Source: Mastigias papua (taxonomy: Eukaryota; Cnidaria; Scyphozoa; Rhizostomeae; Mastigiidae). Taken from it: 64,000 bases of DNA. Below, in pieces: positions 13,730 to 26,979 of the stretch. The notes below the pieces were generated by a model. That model had not been told where the DNA came from, did not search any database, and was given only the letters and a program-made list of their open reading frames with translations. The stretch is taken from positions 3,807,041 through 3,871,040 of the forward strand of contig OZ025278.1 in the NCBI GenBank assembly GCA_964019165.1, written 5' to 3'. Every line of letters begins with the position of its first letter. Within the stretch, counting starts at the first letter, position 1. The position numbers and the translations under genes are program-made.

Positions 13730-13994
13730 GAGTGGCCAAGTGGTAAGAGTGCTTGACTGCTGTGCGAAACATCGATGGTCCAAGCTGAACCCTCATATCA
13801 TAGTTGGAATGCTCGCTCACTGTCCACGCAGCAGCAAATGGGCACCTGGTGGCAACACTGGGGAAGTTAAAGGCGGTGAGGAAAGGAACTGGCCACCCTA
13901 CCTCACTATGCCGGCTCAGGATAAGTGTCCTCTCTAACAGGCACTCCCCAACATACGGAATCGTACATGGGACTCAACTTTACCTTTACCTTTT
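13730..13994 (+). mobile_element. tRNA-derived SINE with 17-bp target duplication
   Basis: A 265-bp element starts with a tRNA-Ser/Leu-like head (GAGTGGCCAAGTGGTAAGAG, A box) and a degenerate B box. The body follows (CAGCAGCAAATGGGCACCTG, GGAAGTTAAAGGCGG), and it ends in an (ACCTTT)n tail. It is flanked by perfect direct repeats GTACTATACCACTGGGC at 13713-13729 and 13995-14011. Confidence 0.88.
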
Positions 13995-14011
13995 GTACTA
14001 TACCACTGGGC
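13995..14011. repeat. SINE target-site duplication, right
   Basis: GTACTATACCACTGGGC, identical to 13713-13729. The identity indicates a fairly recent insertion. Confidence 0.9.
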
Positions 14012-15183
14012 AGTTCTGTACTTTATGGGAGGGGGTTAAAACTGGTTGCATGTTATGAAGGCTACTACAATGCGACACAGGAGTGGTCCCCAAACTGGGG
14101 TATACAAAGGATTTCAGGGGAGCACAAAGAGTTTCTGGGTACAAAAAGAGCTTATATCACTTCATTGCCTTATCAGCTATCACTGGTGTATTATGTATTA
14201 TCCTTTTTCTGTGAAAGAATGTGCATCATAACATATAATTATCCCTCCAGGGGAGCCTAATTCCAGAAGCAAGTTGTAGGGGACCACCAAGTAGAGCAAC
14301 ATTCAAAGTTTGGGAACCACTCAAAGGGAAATAAAACAAGAAATAAGCTCCCAAAGATCCTGTAAAAGGGCTTGAACCAAACAACAGAATAAAAAACAGA
14401 GGCTTTCAATCTAAATGTTCAACTAAAAGAACCATCACACAAACCCAATGAAAGTGAAATAATCTGCTCATCACAATATGACAATATCTAACAGAGGATG
14501 GCAATTTCCCTACTCTGACATTTTTCACAAGTCTGCACACAAAATCCTATAGTCCTAAGCAGAGTTTATTAAAACTCCACTTTAAGTGAAACCATCTCAG
14601 TTTCAAACACAAGACTATCACATGCTCAGAGGCAACAGAAATTAGAATAGCAGCATGAGCAATACTTTGAGCTATTTTCCGCAAAAACTAATGCACTGAC
14701 TTATTAGCATTATGTAAACATGTTACTACTACTTTTGGGGAACTTCCAATAAGGAAAGAATATCCCTGGAAATCATGAAGTTGCAAAGATTTCACTCTTT
14801 GTTCCCTTACAACTACAATTCAGTGTAAACCATAAAAATACAGTAGGCAAATCAATGTCAAAAAGCAAATGACACCATAGGAAGCACATAATAAGCAGAA
14901 AGTCCAGCAAATAACTGGTAAATCCAGAACAAAACAACCACCTGAACATCTCCATAGAAAATACTACTCGGAAGGAGGAAAGTTTGATTCCCTAAACGTG
15001 AAGCCAAGAATAAAAGTAGTCTCTGTCAAACTCTTATCATTAATAGAACAATAAAATTAACATCTTGTGGCATTAGAAAAACATGTAAGGGCTCATACGT
15101 CTGCTAATACATAAACAGTATGTTGGAAGAGGAAATTGGGTTTCGGAAATGACACACTATCATTGCTTAACGTTTAATCATAC
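14012..15183. other. YTHDF intron, nothing recognised
   Basis: Non-coding sequence between the SINE and YTHDF exon 2. Confidence 0.5.
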
Positions 15184-15214
15184 CTGAACTATTCGGCCCT
15201 GTTTCCTTCGCACG
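15184..15214 (-). CDS. YTHDF: YTHDF exon 2 (RAKETGPNSS)
   Basis: This 31-nt exon is bounded by a strong acceptor (TTTCTTTTTCAG) and a GTATGA donor. It encodes RAKETGPNSS plus one base, in frame with exon 1, and matches the position of the R-P-K-G-Q-G segment after the N-terminal MSA...DQ/EQ of animal YTHDF proteins. It ends in phase 1, whereas the exon ending at 2325 starts in phase 0. An exon of length 3n+2 therefore must lie between them. In vertebrates the exon at this place encodes the conserved acidic D-D-D-F-E-P-Y-L segment. Confidence 0.8.
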
Positions 15215-16453
15215 CTGAAAAAGAAAGGAAACAAATGTATTAACGGGATGACATATGCTATAATAAACTTATGGGCTTCTTGTTCTAACAATGTACAACA
15301 AAACTTACCTATCTGACCAGACTGTATTTGACAAGATACTGGCTGTCATGTTCTACGCACTACAATGGTTCCTGTTGGGATCTAAATGGACTTCACCCTT
15401 GTCCTTCTTTATTCAAATAAAGAACTAAGTCGATTTATCACAAGGTCGCAAACTAAGATGAAATTGAGAAACAGCAGATTATGCGTGAATTTTCTGTACA
15501 GACAGACGTTTCGGCCCAGTAATAGTAAACCAAATGAAAAGTCATATGGTTGGTAATGTAATGTTACATAGCGTGCACCAAAACAATGAGGTTGGTTGTG
15601 ACGCAGCAGAGTTGCTATCCTTTCTTTCATCAACAGGTGCAAATTCTCACTTGCATAAATTTTGTTGCCAAGGAAAAGGGTAGAAATAAAAAACTGAAGA
15701 TTTGAAGAAAACGTGCCATTTACAAGTGCATATGGAAGTGTATCACAAAAGCACAGATAAAACAGCCGTTTATGGCCTAAGTTACATATGAATATTGAAC
15801 ACAAAATGCTGTCGAAGACAATGTACAACTCTTCCTGAAATTATAGGCAGTAGAATATCCATGAAGAGACCCTAAGGTCAGATCAAAGCAAGGGAAATTC
15901 TCGAGTATTAACGGTAAGCGAGCGCACACTAAACGACTCCCAAACGAGTGAACAGTTCTAAGAAATGACATTTTTCATCATTTTTCGATGAATTGTACTC
16001 TCCGGAGCAAGTTGTATACATAAATCAGAATGGAGAGTTTCATACTTCTTAACACAGAAGCACCAAAAAATACGAACTGTTATGAAGCTAGACACTAAAA
16101 CATCCTGAGCCAACTACAAATATAACTAGAAATATGATAATTTAGGGCATTACTTTCAAAGTTCCTCAAGGGTCTCAAAGTTTTGGGTAACGAAGGACGG
16201 CAGAGCCGGACAGAGCGCTGAACATAAATGCGTTCTCATAGCAAGCAGACAAGCTCTGATACTGAAAATCACTCATTCCCATTTTATAATCTAGACTTGC
16301 AAGTTTGGTACACTTGGTATTGTCAAATGAATACGTTTGAATATGCGTCCTAGACATTGTGGTCGACGAAATCCTCATTACATGCGGGTAAGATGGCCGA
16401 GGCTAGGCCATTCATGACTTCCCTTTCCTAAAATGAAGAAACTCCTTACATAC

Positions 16454-16474
16454 CTGATCGAAGGTGGCAGACAT
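16454..16474 (-). CDS. YTHDF: YTHDF exon 1 with start codon (MSATFDQ)
   Basis: ATG at 16474 opens MSATFDQ, followed directly by a GTATGT donor at phase 0. The peptide is the typical YTHDF N-terminus (MSA-x-x-x-x-DQ/EQ). It joins in frame to the RAKETG exon, which is why this ATG is preferred over the Met at 2280 as the true start. Upstream sequence (16475-16680) carries promoter-like motifs listed separately. Confidence 0.8.
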
Positions 16475-16619
16475 CGCAACCATACACTGGGCTGATAAAT
16501 ATAGTATGTCAAAGGCAGTTTTCAATTTCGAATTGCACGTTTTCCCGAAAAATTAACGATGGTAAATGCAAACAATAGGGCCTCGACTTTCCACACTCAC
16601 AACCAATGCGCATTTAGAT

Positions 16620-16672
16620 GAGCCAATGGGCACACCTTACGTCATCTGTCAATCAACGGTGCCATATATGGT
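16620..16672. promoter_or_regulatory. YTHDF upstream motifs: CCAAT, CRE-like, CArG
   Basis: Within 150-200 bp upstream of the YTHDF ATG are CCAAT (16623-16627), a CRE-like TTACGTCAT (16637-16645) and a perfect palindromic CArG box CCATATATGG (16662-16671), the consensus bound by SRF. A YY1-like AAGATGGC follows near 16692. Clustering at the expected place supports a promoter; binding is inferred. Confidence 0.45.
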
Positions 16673-16965
16673 CTTCTTCAATTGTTCTCTAAGAAACCGA
16701 AAGATGGCACCAAAGATGAAAGTGTTTATGGGGAAATCGCACATTGGCATACAAGTTAAAGCAGGCCTGAGTTAAAGTATGGAAAAAGGACATTGCGAAG
16801 CTGAAAAATAATTTATACTGAGTAATGATTGCAAGTAGTAAATTAACCCCTACTTTCTAACTTCATATCATTTGCAATTATGAATCTTTACAAAAAAAGC
16901 AAAGGAATTAAACACCGACTCCTTTTTCAGCACTTCATGGCTTTGTAAGAAAGCTGTTTGGGCAG

Positions 16966-16967
<2 letters not shown>

Positions 16968-16997
<30 letters not shown>

Positions 16998-17790
16998 TTC
17001 AAATTCAACTGACTAATTAAACAACAGCAACATTACAACGACAAAATTAACAAACAAACTCTGGTTAATTACAATACTACAATATTTCAATATTTACAGG
17101 GAAAAAACAATATAACAGAGATATTTAAAGTCAAGAAAAATAGCTGAGTTCTAAGGAGGAGCTCTCTAAGTAGGTTAATCTATAAAAGCTTAAAAGATGT
17201 TCACATTGTATTCTTTAAATATTTGATTGGAAAATGTTTCACATGATGTCTAGAAGGTATTTTTGTAAATTTTTCTTAAATAGAAATTTAGAAGTTGAAA
17301 TTCTGATTTCCCTAGGAAGTTCATTCCATAGCTTAGCCCCCATATACTGAATTGAGCACAAACCATATCGAAGAGTATTTTTGCGGATCAGATAAAGATC
17401 ATTACGGCATGATTGTCTAGTTGCATGGTTATGTACTTTAGAACTAAGAGAGAAATACTCATGAAAACAATTTGGCGCCAGCTTTTTTATTGATTCATAA
17501 ACAAAGGTCAAGAGTTTAAATTTGAAAACATCTGATACTCTAAGCAATTGTAAGCGTTTAAATAAAGGCAAAGAATGTAAGAGGGGTGTCTGATGTGATA
17601 TGGTCCTGATAGCTTTCTTTTGTAGCTTAAATACTCGTTCTATATAGGAATTAAAGGTTTGTCCCCAAACAACAATACAATACTGAAGGACATGAAATGA
17701 AAAATGGTACTTCTCCATCAAATGAAAGGTCATATGCCGTTTCCCTAAAGCAAGCACACTTACACAACATCATTTAAAACCGTGAGAAGG
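16968..17790 (-). mobile_element. 5'-truncated non-LTR retrotransposon with (TGAT)n tail
   Basis: The minus-strand frame 17239-17757 reads LQYCIVVWGQTFNSYIERVF, LQKKAIRTISHQTPLLHSLP and LWNELPREIRISTSKFLFKK. This is the C-terminal RT tail of a CR1/L2-like LINE, uninterrupted over about 150 codons. The 3' end is a (TGAT)n microsatellite at 16970-16996, typical of this group. Confidence 0.8.
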
Positions 17791-20700
17791 AGACAACCTC
17801 TCAACATGCTGCAGTAAATGTCTTGGTCAGGTTTCTAATCATGGTTCCATTCAGATGCTTCGTCATCAGCTTGCACAAAAAAAATTTTTGGGATTACACC
17901 CTTTCAATGATAAGGAAACGCCTGTTTAAGCATAGATATGTGCACATTTTTGATAGATAACGACCGATGATCTCATTTGTATGCGTGTGAGAAACTTCAA
18001 TAGCTTTTCTTGCAATTTTTGGAAGAACTAACTTTCCACAGTTTCAAAACATTAGGGAGTGCAAACCCTTTGCTCCTCCTCTGCTTGGTGGCTATTGGGA
18101 AGAGGTAAAGTGAGATGAAAGCAAAATCGGGACTGACATTGGATGTGATACAGCGGTGTATTGCAGCCCTTCTCAGAATTAGTGAAAAATGAGAAACGAC
18201 TCAAATTAACCTACTTTGGTGATAGAGCGCCATACATGCCAAGTATTACAGTTTCCAACCAGTTGGTTAATAATATTTGCAGGTATTGCCCCAGGTTTTC
18301 TTTGGTAGAGAGATTAAAATTCTGAGGTACAATTTTCCCATGCTCTGCTCTCTAACACATAATTGTTTCAGTATTTTCACACATGTGGGACTTGATGAAA
18401 TGTTGCATGAAGCGAAGTATGCAAAAAGAGGCATACAGGTCTATTTTACGCTGATGGAACATAAACTTCGATTGCACTTCTATTCAACTTTGAAATTCGA
18501 CAAGATAACTTGTAAAAGTCCTTGAAAAATGCTCCTAGGAAAACATTCTCTGATCCCTGGACATGTCAAAGTTTCCATGTTCCTTTTTAATTTTGGACAT
18601 GTTTCCTGGTACCCTAGATATTTCTTGTATTTCCTTTTGCATCTGCTTTTTGCATTTTTGCATAGAGGCTCGATTTTCCAAAAAATACGAACACAGCTAG
18701 AATATGCTCAGCCTCAGCTGATTCTTCTCACAAGCACTCCACTACTCACATTCTTTTGGCAAAAAATTCTGATGATATTGTTAAGGTTTATGTATACATT
18801 GAAGATTAGAGATCTCGGTCAATTGGTCAATTTTTACTTTTGAATGTCCATACTTGCCTTTCCCTCAAATCTGATATTTCTTAACAAGCACATGTTTGTA
18901 CTACAAGGGTACAAACTAAATCATTCATTGCACAAATGTATCAAAGACACATTGTTTGGCTAGTACAAAACAGAAATTTCAACAAAACTTTAGGCGTGAC
19001 CATTTGGTTTCCATAGAAACGAGTAACAAATTGCGGCGGCATGACTACTTCTGGCAAACATTTTGAGACAAGTCTATTTTCTGTGACTCTGTTATCTACA
19101 AGGATCTTTTGAAAAGATTTAATGTATGTATGTATAAAGTTCAAAGTTGGGATCTTATGAATATTGATTCTACGGGCGATTTTCATAATTAGTGCCTTTA
19201 GTGTATACATTCAGCTTAATAAAAATTAGCATTCCTAGCCTTATAGTCTGATCGAAAGTCAAAGACACGGTACATTGCATGTAGTTTTCGAAACGCTTGC
19301 AAAAAAGTCTTTCATATACTAAGAATAGTTTTACAAACACGTGAATCTAAAATTGTCAAAAAGTAAGAACATCGAGTCTCCAGCCAAAATTATCTGGTTC
19401 TCATAAAAAGGAGTATATCGGAGGGGATTAATTTCTGTTATCTTGTATCATATCTCATTATCTTCATTACGTTGCATCATTGTATGATTACTTTAAGACC
19501 ACGTGCAGAACGGCCTCATCTCGGCTGTGTTTGATATCAAAGCTCAGATGTACCTGATAAAGCTCCTGTAATCACTTATCTATAAGCCTATGATATCATT
19601 AGCAATGGCATACCGCTGTTTGGTCAATCTCAACAATAAAAAGATTCAACATAAGTGGCTCGAGTCATGGCACAATCATTTATAGAAGATTACGAATGAA
19701 AATGTACAGAACATTGCAGGGAACTTCTTAACATACTAACTACTGGGGGAAAATCCGCAGCAGGTCCAATGCTCTACCAGTAGAGACCCGAAAACATCAA
19801 GGAAATTCCCAATATGCTTAGGCCCATCAAACTTTTGTCAAGAAGAGAGTGGTTACTCTTTAGGGTTTCTCTAGTGTCATGTAGAAAGAAAGTACGATTT
19901 TATCACTGTGAGCGTGTTATGAGTGTTGCCTGCTTTCTACCAATGTGTCTACAGGATGTGGTTCACTAAGCTTTTCCTCATCATTGAGATGGCTCTTTGA
20001 GAAATTACCCATTTGCCCATATATATAATTATGAGGCCGGGCATATGTCTCATTTTGGAAAGATGAGGTGATAGTATTGCAACTGCTAGGATTTATTTTG
20101 CATAATATGATATTTTTATAGCACGTTTTGCAATTGACGTGTATCTTATGCTAGTATTTTGACCTGATATTCAACGTATCAAGGATGTACAGCCATCGTT
20201 TCTCCTTATATGTATTCCTTCTCATATGTTTATTAACATCACATTTTATTACAATAGAATAGCTGTTGTTGTAGTCACTAGTCACTAGTCTTTATATATC
20301 ATTTGCACAATTCAATATGGTTTATCTGCAACTGAAGATGATTGATGATACAATCGAAATATGTTTTACAAGCCTAAATCTGTCGTCGTTTCTCCAAAGT
20401 GTATTCCTAATATAAATGTGTAATGTAATATGCTAGAAGATGTGCAAAGTTATACGAGTGTTGGAAATGAGCCAGAACGTGGTTTAAACGAGTAGATGGG
20501 CATAACATGCGCATTAAAATCCAATTGAAGCTTCTGACAGTAGCTACCTTTAGAAGGTAATATCAGCTCCTTGAACCCTATTCGGGATATTTAAGAGGCC
20601 AGTATGTAGCACTTTATTGATCAATCAAAGCGAGTGCAATTTTCATTTCGGACTTTTGGCTTCATAACTGAAACCTTTTCAATTGTTGTAGAATATTGCG

Positions 20701-22689
20701 CATTGTTGATTGGTAACATGGATCAAATCGCTCATGTTAACATTTCATAATACACGACATATGCATCTTGTTAGCTTCCTATTGTAGTATATCAAATGTT
20801 CGTGTGCAGAGATAACCATTTCATGCGATTAAGTGGCTTTGTACTATGACGAACATAAATGTATCAGTGATAGCACCACGACGTAAGTTCTCCAACTGCG
20901 GTAAATGACTTTTAGAATTGAAAGTGACGTTCACTGAGCTATCATTTGTGATATCAGCAACAATCACCAATCAGTGTTCATTCAAAAGCAGAAGTAAAAA
21001 GTGCAGGCAGAAACATTTCTTAATGGCTCCGTATAGTGCCCCTATTTTCAGCATAATATTCAGTGAGAAATTTTCCTCAAAGTTAGGCATTGCAGATACT
21101 TTCAAGGTGAACTATAGCATCAACACTTGTTTTTCTGTTTGCATGTTTTTCTTGACTTGTGCTTTTCATGATGCATAAATAGCTAAGGTGGTATATATTT
21201 TCTTGTCGCATATAACCTGATTTTACAGATACGGCAAAATAGGTTGATCATTTTAGATGGTGCCTTGCAAAGCTTAGTTTCTTGCACATGTCAATAAAGG
21301 CTCCTGTCTTCTTGCAGAAGATTCGTAATGTTTTAATGATAGGTTGATAAACTTGATGTCATGATAGCTTGAAGATAGATCGCAAATAAGCTGAAGGCAG
21401 TTTCCATGTGTCCATTCTGCGTTTACATTTAAGTTGATTTCAAACCGTGCACCCAGCTGAACGATGTAGAAAAGAAGGAGCTGCCATTTTTTACGATGAA
21501 ATTCCATAGATCACACCTAGCCATCAACACGAGTGGGATATGATCTGGTATTGAGGTCTGGGACTTAGTTATTAGGAGACTGGACCCGGACATTCTTAAA
21601 TTGGTTTACTTAGTCATAATCACAAGTCTTCATTCTATGTTCTTGCAACACGTTTATACGACTCATGATTCATTATATATATATATTTATATAAAATCAC
21701 GTTCTGTATATAATTTCCAACTTCGACGCGTTATTCATCATATCACGTGTGTCCGCATCTGGCTATACCGTTCACCTTTCGGTCGGTACCCGACGTTTCA
21801 TACTCTGACGGGTGTCGGACGGAAAAAGCTTTTAATATGCTTAAAAAATGTTCTCGCTTTTTCGAGCTGTTGTCTACTCTTTGGATTTCACAGCAGCAAA
21901 GGTCATATTATCTTCCGTCACTTCCATCTACATCCATTCATCGATCTCAAAAGAAAAGATTGGATCGAGAATCTACTATTAAAAACACGAAGCGAAGTAA
22001 CGGCCATACTACTATGATTCAATAGTTGCGAGGCTAAAATTATGGACACGAAATATTGTACAGAACCTGTGACTGATAATTTATCCACAGATATTTACAT
22101 TCAGTTGACTACGACCGATTCAGTCCCTAAGAATGATTACGTGTTCAATGAGTTATCTATGAAGTATTATCCTAGAACAGCTCGCATCTGCGTCGTAAAA
22201 GCCGCAACTCGACATAGCGCGCAGTACGTAACAACTGCGGTTGTTTGATGTGCGAATTTCATTGTAAAACGCAAATCCGCGATGAATGAAGAAGAAGGAC
22301 CCCTGAGAATGTAACAGTGAGAGGACGAACTCATTTGTCACGGAAGCAAAACTCAGATAGATCTTTGGGCTTTTGCGCATATTTTGACATCTTCATCACA
22401 GGTAAATAAATGCAACGATAACCAGAGACACTGTCTTGATCTATAACGCACAATAACATAACAGATTCAACCTCAAGAACCTTAATGTATTACAAGTCCT
22501 CTGTTAGCTGGATCGAAATTCCTGTTGTTTCTGAATGTAGTCGTAGATGTTCGAATCACACATCCGAAATTTCTGATAGTATTTTGAATATGATCTATTT
22601 GATGTTTTGCAGTAGATGCCCATGCGATGTTCTTTGATTATTTGATTATGCATGCAACCCCTGTATTTATCTTTAGTGAAAATTAGAAT
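17791..22689. other. intergenic, no gene supported
   Basis: Short frames only. Near 20333-20358 GAAGATGATTGATG followed by ACAATCGAAATATG resembles tails often left by retroelements, but nothing more can be assigned. Confidence 0.45.
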
Positions 22690-25100
22690 AACGCATTTCA
22701 TTTCATTTTTAAATATCTATACATGGTGGCCCCTTATATCTAGCGTCTGTTTTACAGCGGGCCAAGTTAAAAAACTAATTAAAATATTACTTAAAAAGAA
22801 AAAATGCAGCTAAATGAATCCTATAAAGCAAAATAATCTATAGCAATAATAAAACATACGAAAAATAATTAGCTAAAATAGATTTTCTAACCTTTCTCCA
22901 CAAGTATGACTTTTCAATTCTCTCTGGGATGACCCAAAAGTCCTGGAAGATTTTACTTCACTAGGTAAGGAGTCCCACAGTGATGAACTTCCGTAAGCAA
23001 AACAGTTTCGGCCAAGCTTAGATTTTAATCTAGGATGAATTAAGCTCAAATTAGAGTTGTGTAAAGTTTTACATGTTATAGCAGAGCTCTATTAAGCTGT
23101 TCTGTAAGGTAGGGAGCTGCCTTAGGATTTAGTGCCATAAACATCATGCCTGCGGATTCTTGCTTGATCATGTCAGACATACTAGGCCACTGTGGTTATC
23201 TTATCAAGGGCCTAACAGACATATCGTAGGACATATTTGTAATAATACGGATGGCTCCATTTTGTAATTTATCACGGTTTTTGTAGGTAGTGACCTAACA
23301 TTAGCCTCGGGCCGAGCAGTAGTATCTAAAGTGAGGTTCAACTAGCCTCAGATATAGCATTCTCAACAAATTTGTTGGTAATGCTTTTCGCATATTTTAT
23401 CACCCCTATAGCCCTAGAAACCATTAGATGAAACAAGGTTGATATGGTCTTTCCATTTCACTTCATTGTCCACAATAACTCCTAGGTATTGTACACATAT
23501 TTTCTGCTCTTTTGCTTCTCCTGATATTTTGAAATACGCCTGTATAAGCTCCCACTGTTGTTTTGATATAGTTTCCTGTTAGCGCCCATTATCATGGATG
23601 TTGCTTTTGCAACATTTAAAGTTTGTTTCCTCGCAGCCCTATTCTCAGGTTTTCTATCTCATCATTATTTGGCATCGTTATATCATCTATGTTACTGGAA
23701 GCGTAGGCTAAACTAGTATAATCAGCATACATGGTAACTTTGGAGTAATTTAGTGAAATTAGCATGTCATTGATAAATAACAAGAACAGCAGAGGCCCTA
23801 GGCATCACCCCTGTGGCACACCGCATAACGTAAATTTGACTACAGACCATTAACTACGTAATTGTTGTCTATCGTTTATGATTGGAACTATTTCAACTCC
23901 GTATTTCGAGCTCCATAGAGGTACAGCTTTTTAGCTAGCTAGAATATTGTGGTCCACCATACCGAATGCTATATTCAGGCCAATAAAAACCATATTTATA
24001 CATTTTTTATCATCTAGGTCGAGGTACTAATCATTTGTGTTTGACAACAAGCACATAACAACTGAGTGAATAGATCTGAAGCCAGATTGATGCCTGTACA
24101 GGAACTTCTGCCTATCAAGATGTTTATACACTTGATTATATACTAACTTTCCAAATAGACGTGAGACGACCGGCAGAATGGAGATAGGCCTATAATTTGA
24201 TCGTTCGTCAGAAGAGCCTTCTTTGTAAATTGTTGCAACCCTGGCTACTTTGCATTCTTAGGAAAAGGTTGAAAATATAAGCTAAATGTTTCCTAATGAA
24301 GGGAGGCGTGGTTATTATGAAATAACTGGAAATATTGTCCATTCCTGATACGGAAGAAGTTTTGAAGCTCAGGCTAGCACGGATGACTTTCTTCCTCGGA
24401 AAATTCAGAAAAAGTGAAAGCATCTGAGCTAGAATTAATATTATATGCACCTTGAAAAAGAGAATTCTTTTCATGAGGAATTTTTCTTTTAAGCTATTCC
24501 CTATATTACAGAAGTACTTATTTATAATGTTTGGGGTCATTTTCTTATCAGTTATCGCTCTATCGCCAATTCTAATGGAATCAATTATTGTAGTTTTTGA
24601 CGATGTATCAAAGATTTGATTAGTAATGTTCCAGGTTTGTCTTAGACTACCAACATTTTCGCGAATTTTATTGGAATAGTATGTGTTCTTTTAGCGTTTT
24701 ATGTAATAATTCAATCATATTACGGACATGTCTATACGACTCCATTAGGATCTCCAATCTAAACTTAATTGCTGATCTTTTAAGTTTATCTCTAGATTTC
24801 CTTAACTTGTTGAGATCAGGTGTTAACCAAGGGCAATATTTCTGTGATACTCTTCGGCGTTGGAGAGGTGCATGTTTCTCAATAAGGCTTAGTTTAGACG
24901 TCGCTCTTGTGTTGACTTTCTGTTGCGTCAAATTCAATTTCTTGAATAAATCTATGATAAATCCACGACACATTTACCGTAAAAACCCAAATCTCAAATT
25001 TGAGCTAAACTTGACTCAAGCTTATGATGTTATGCTAGACTATCTAACAAACCAACAACTTAGATTAAGACCATGGATTTGTGTTGAAAATGTCTAAGTA
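22690..25100 (-). mobile_element. longer decayed LINE with inactivated reverse transcriptase
   Basis: Minus strand, in order: pre-RT linker (24668-24973: LIEKHAPLQRRRVSQKYCPW, LTPDLNKLRKSRDKLKR), RT entry (24208-24540: MTPNIINKYFCNIGNSLKEK, SGMDNIS), motif A FIGLNIAFGMVDHNIL near 23945-23985, motif B GVPQG then stop (23805-23807), motif C YADY (23718-23729), and a C-terminal DSLPSEVKSS-like end near 22960. Motif A Asp is Gly, motif B Ser is a stop, and the second motif C Asp is Tyr. Confidence 0.8.
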
Positions 25101-25689
25101 CTAGGCGCTTGAGCTTTGCGTTTGTCTGCCGATACTTCCTCTTCCCGAAAAACATTGAAAATAACTTGGCACACTTCTACTGCTTCAATTAGGCCTAGTA
25201 GTAGTAGTCCCATAGACAAAAGTGTATATTGGCAAAACACTTAACCTGCATTCAGGAGGTATGGCTTCCTCTGTGATCGACTGTTTCTTCATAACGTCAT
25301 AAACTATGCCAAGAATAAATTGGAATCTATCCTAAGCATCATGAAATGTTTGATAACGTGTGATTGGAGTACGTTTCCCAAGCTAGTTTCCACAATCCAG
25401 TGTTTCCCTGAAGACATCGAGCAGAGTTCCCCTTTCGACTCGAAATGCTAGAGTTGCCAGGAAAGATTCGTAAAACTTTTGTCTTTGAATGACACTCAGT
25501 AACATAGCGAACTGCCTCGAGTGCCTTCCCCCTCAGTTATCGAGAATCTTGATGCAAAGCGCTGTTTTCCACCTTTCATGGATGGGGGCCATTTCATATA
25601 GGTGGAGGCTGTAACCAGGTACTTCATGTGTACCGTACTTAATTTTGTGAAATTCGACCATATAAATGCGACGAGGAAAGTGACGTATA

Positions 25690-25855
25690 AAGACCCCCCA
25701 TTTCCGCCTAGATTCGCACTTCGCATTATTTCGCATGCGAACTAATTGTTCCCAGTCCATATCCGACCGTTTTACGACGTGCGAACGTTCTGATGTGGAC
25801 TGGGAACAATAAGTTCGCATGCGAAATACGAACGTAAGTGGAAATGGGCCTTAAA
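25690..25855. mobile_element. palindromic MITE
   Basis: Arms ATTTCGCATGCGAACTAATT and (reverse complement of the right) ATTTCGCATGCGAACTTATT, both continuing GTTCCCAGTCCA, match at all but about two positions over 38 bp. The outer parts match weakly (CCCATTTCC). TTAA lies next to the right end. Confidence 0.65.
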
Positions 25856-26804
25856 TCTGAGTCGCTCTTTTGTTGAGTTTGCAGTAGATCTTGAATTGAC
25901 TGAATGTAGCTCGAATGAAATGCGACGAGCCTAACAATGTTCACAGTATAAGTGAAGTAATTAACTGTATCTTCGACTGTCTCATATGAGCTTACAATTG
26001 CTTTCCAAGGAATATTAATGACATCCATAAAAAATTCGGTCTGATTTTATTCACTTTTTTCTGCTCATCAAGTATTTATACTCTTTTTACACGCGCCCAG
26101 CAATTTTCTAGCACAGAAGGCCATATAGTGGTCGCTAAAAGTAGCTTTTAGTATTCCAGAACGGCTAGAATAATTAAGTAATGATTAGAAATAATTTAGC
26201 CCCCTTGTGCTTATTTACTTTCTGCGGTCATAGGGCAACTAAATAGAGAGGGGGGTTATTAGAAAGGAATGCACTTACATGCATTGGAAATTACTGTCTA
26301 GCTGTCACAAAACTCTCCCGTTCATACCATGGAGGATATGTACCCTTAAATGAGCACTCCATGCTTAGATCTTAAATCACTCGCATGGTCCCAAAATATA
26401 TACTTACAAAGATGCGTGTTGGGGTTCACCCATGGATTTGACCGTATACTTTCCAGGCTACAAAGGCAAAAACAACACTAAAGAGGCATGTCTAACAATT
26501 CGGAAGATCACATCTTTCCCTATCAAATCAACGTCCAAGCAAATATGTTACGCTTAAAAAACTGCTGATAATATAAACTCTTTACAGATATACTCTACTT
26601 ATTTGAATCTAACAAATATATTAAGTTGATAGAAACTTCTTTCTCCAAATCAACTGATTTCATTTAAATCATTAGCCAGTTCACCACTAGTGCTGGTTCA
26701 GTCAAATAAAGATTCCACGTTAAACTCTTTAAGCAATCTTGTAAAATAACACTACTTATGCATCAATACACTACACTACACTACACATTACATACTATAT
26801 ATAC

Positions 26805-26979
<175 letters not shown>

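Noticed and set aside
15300..15400. Possible extra YTHDF exon ending at a GTAAGT donor (15307)
   Set aside because: Frames hold stop codons and exons 1 and 2 already join in phase; at most a non-coding alternative exon.
25496..26028. Overlapping minus-strand frames around the palindromic MITE
   Set aside because: They are interrupted by and partly made of the MITE; no consistent protein emerges.
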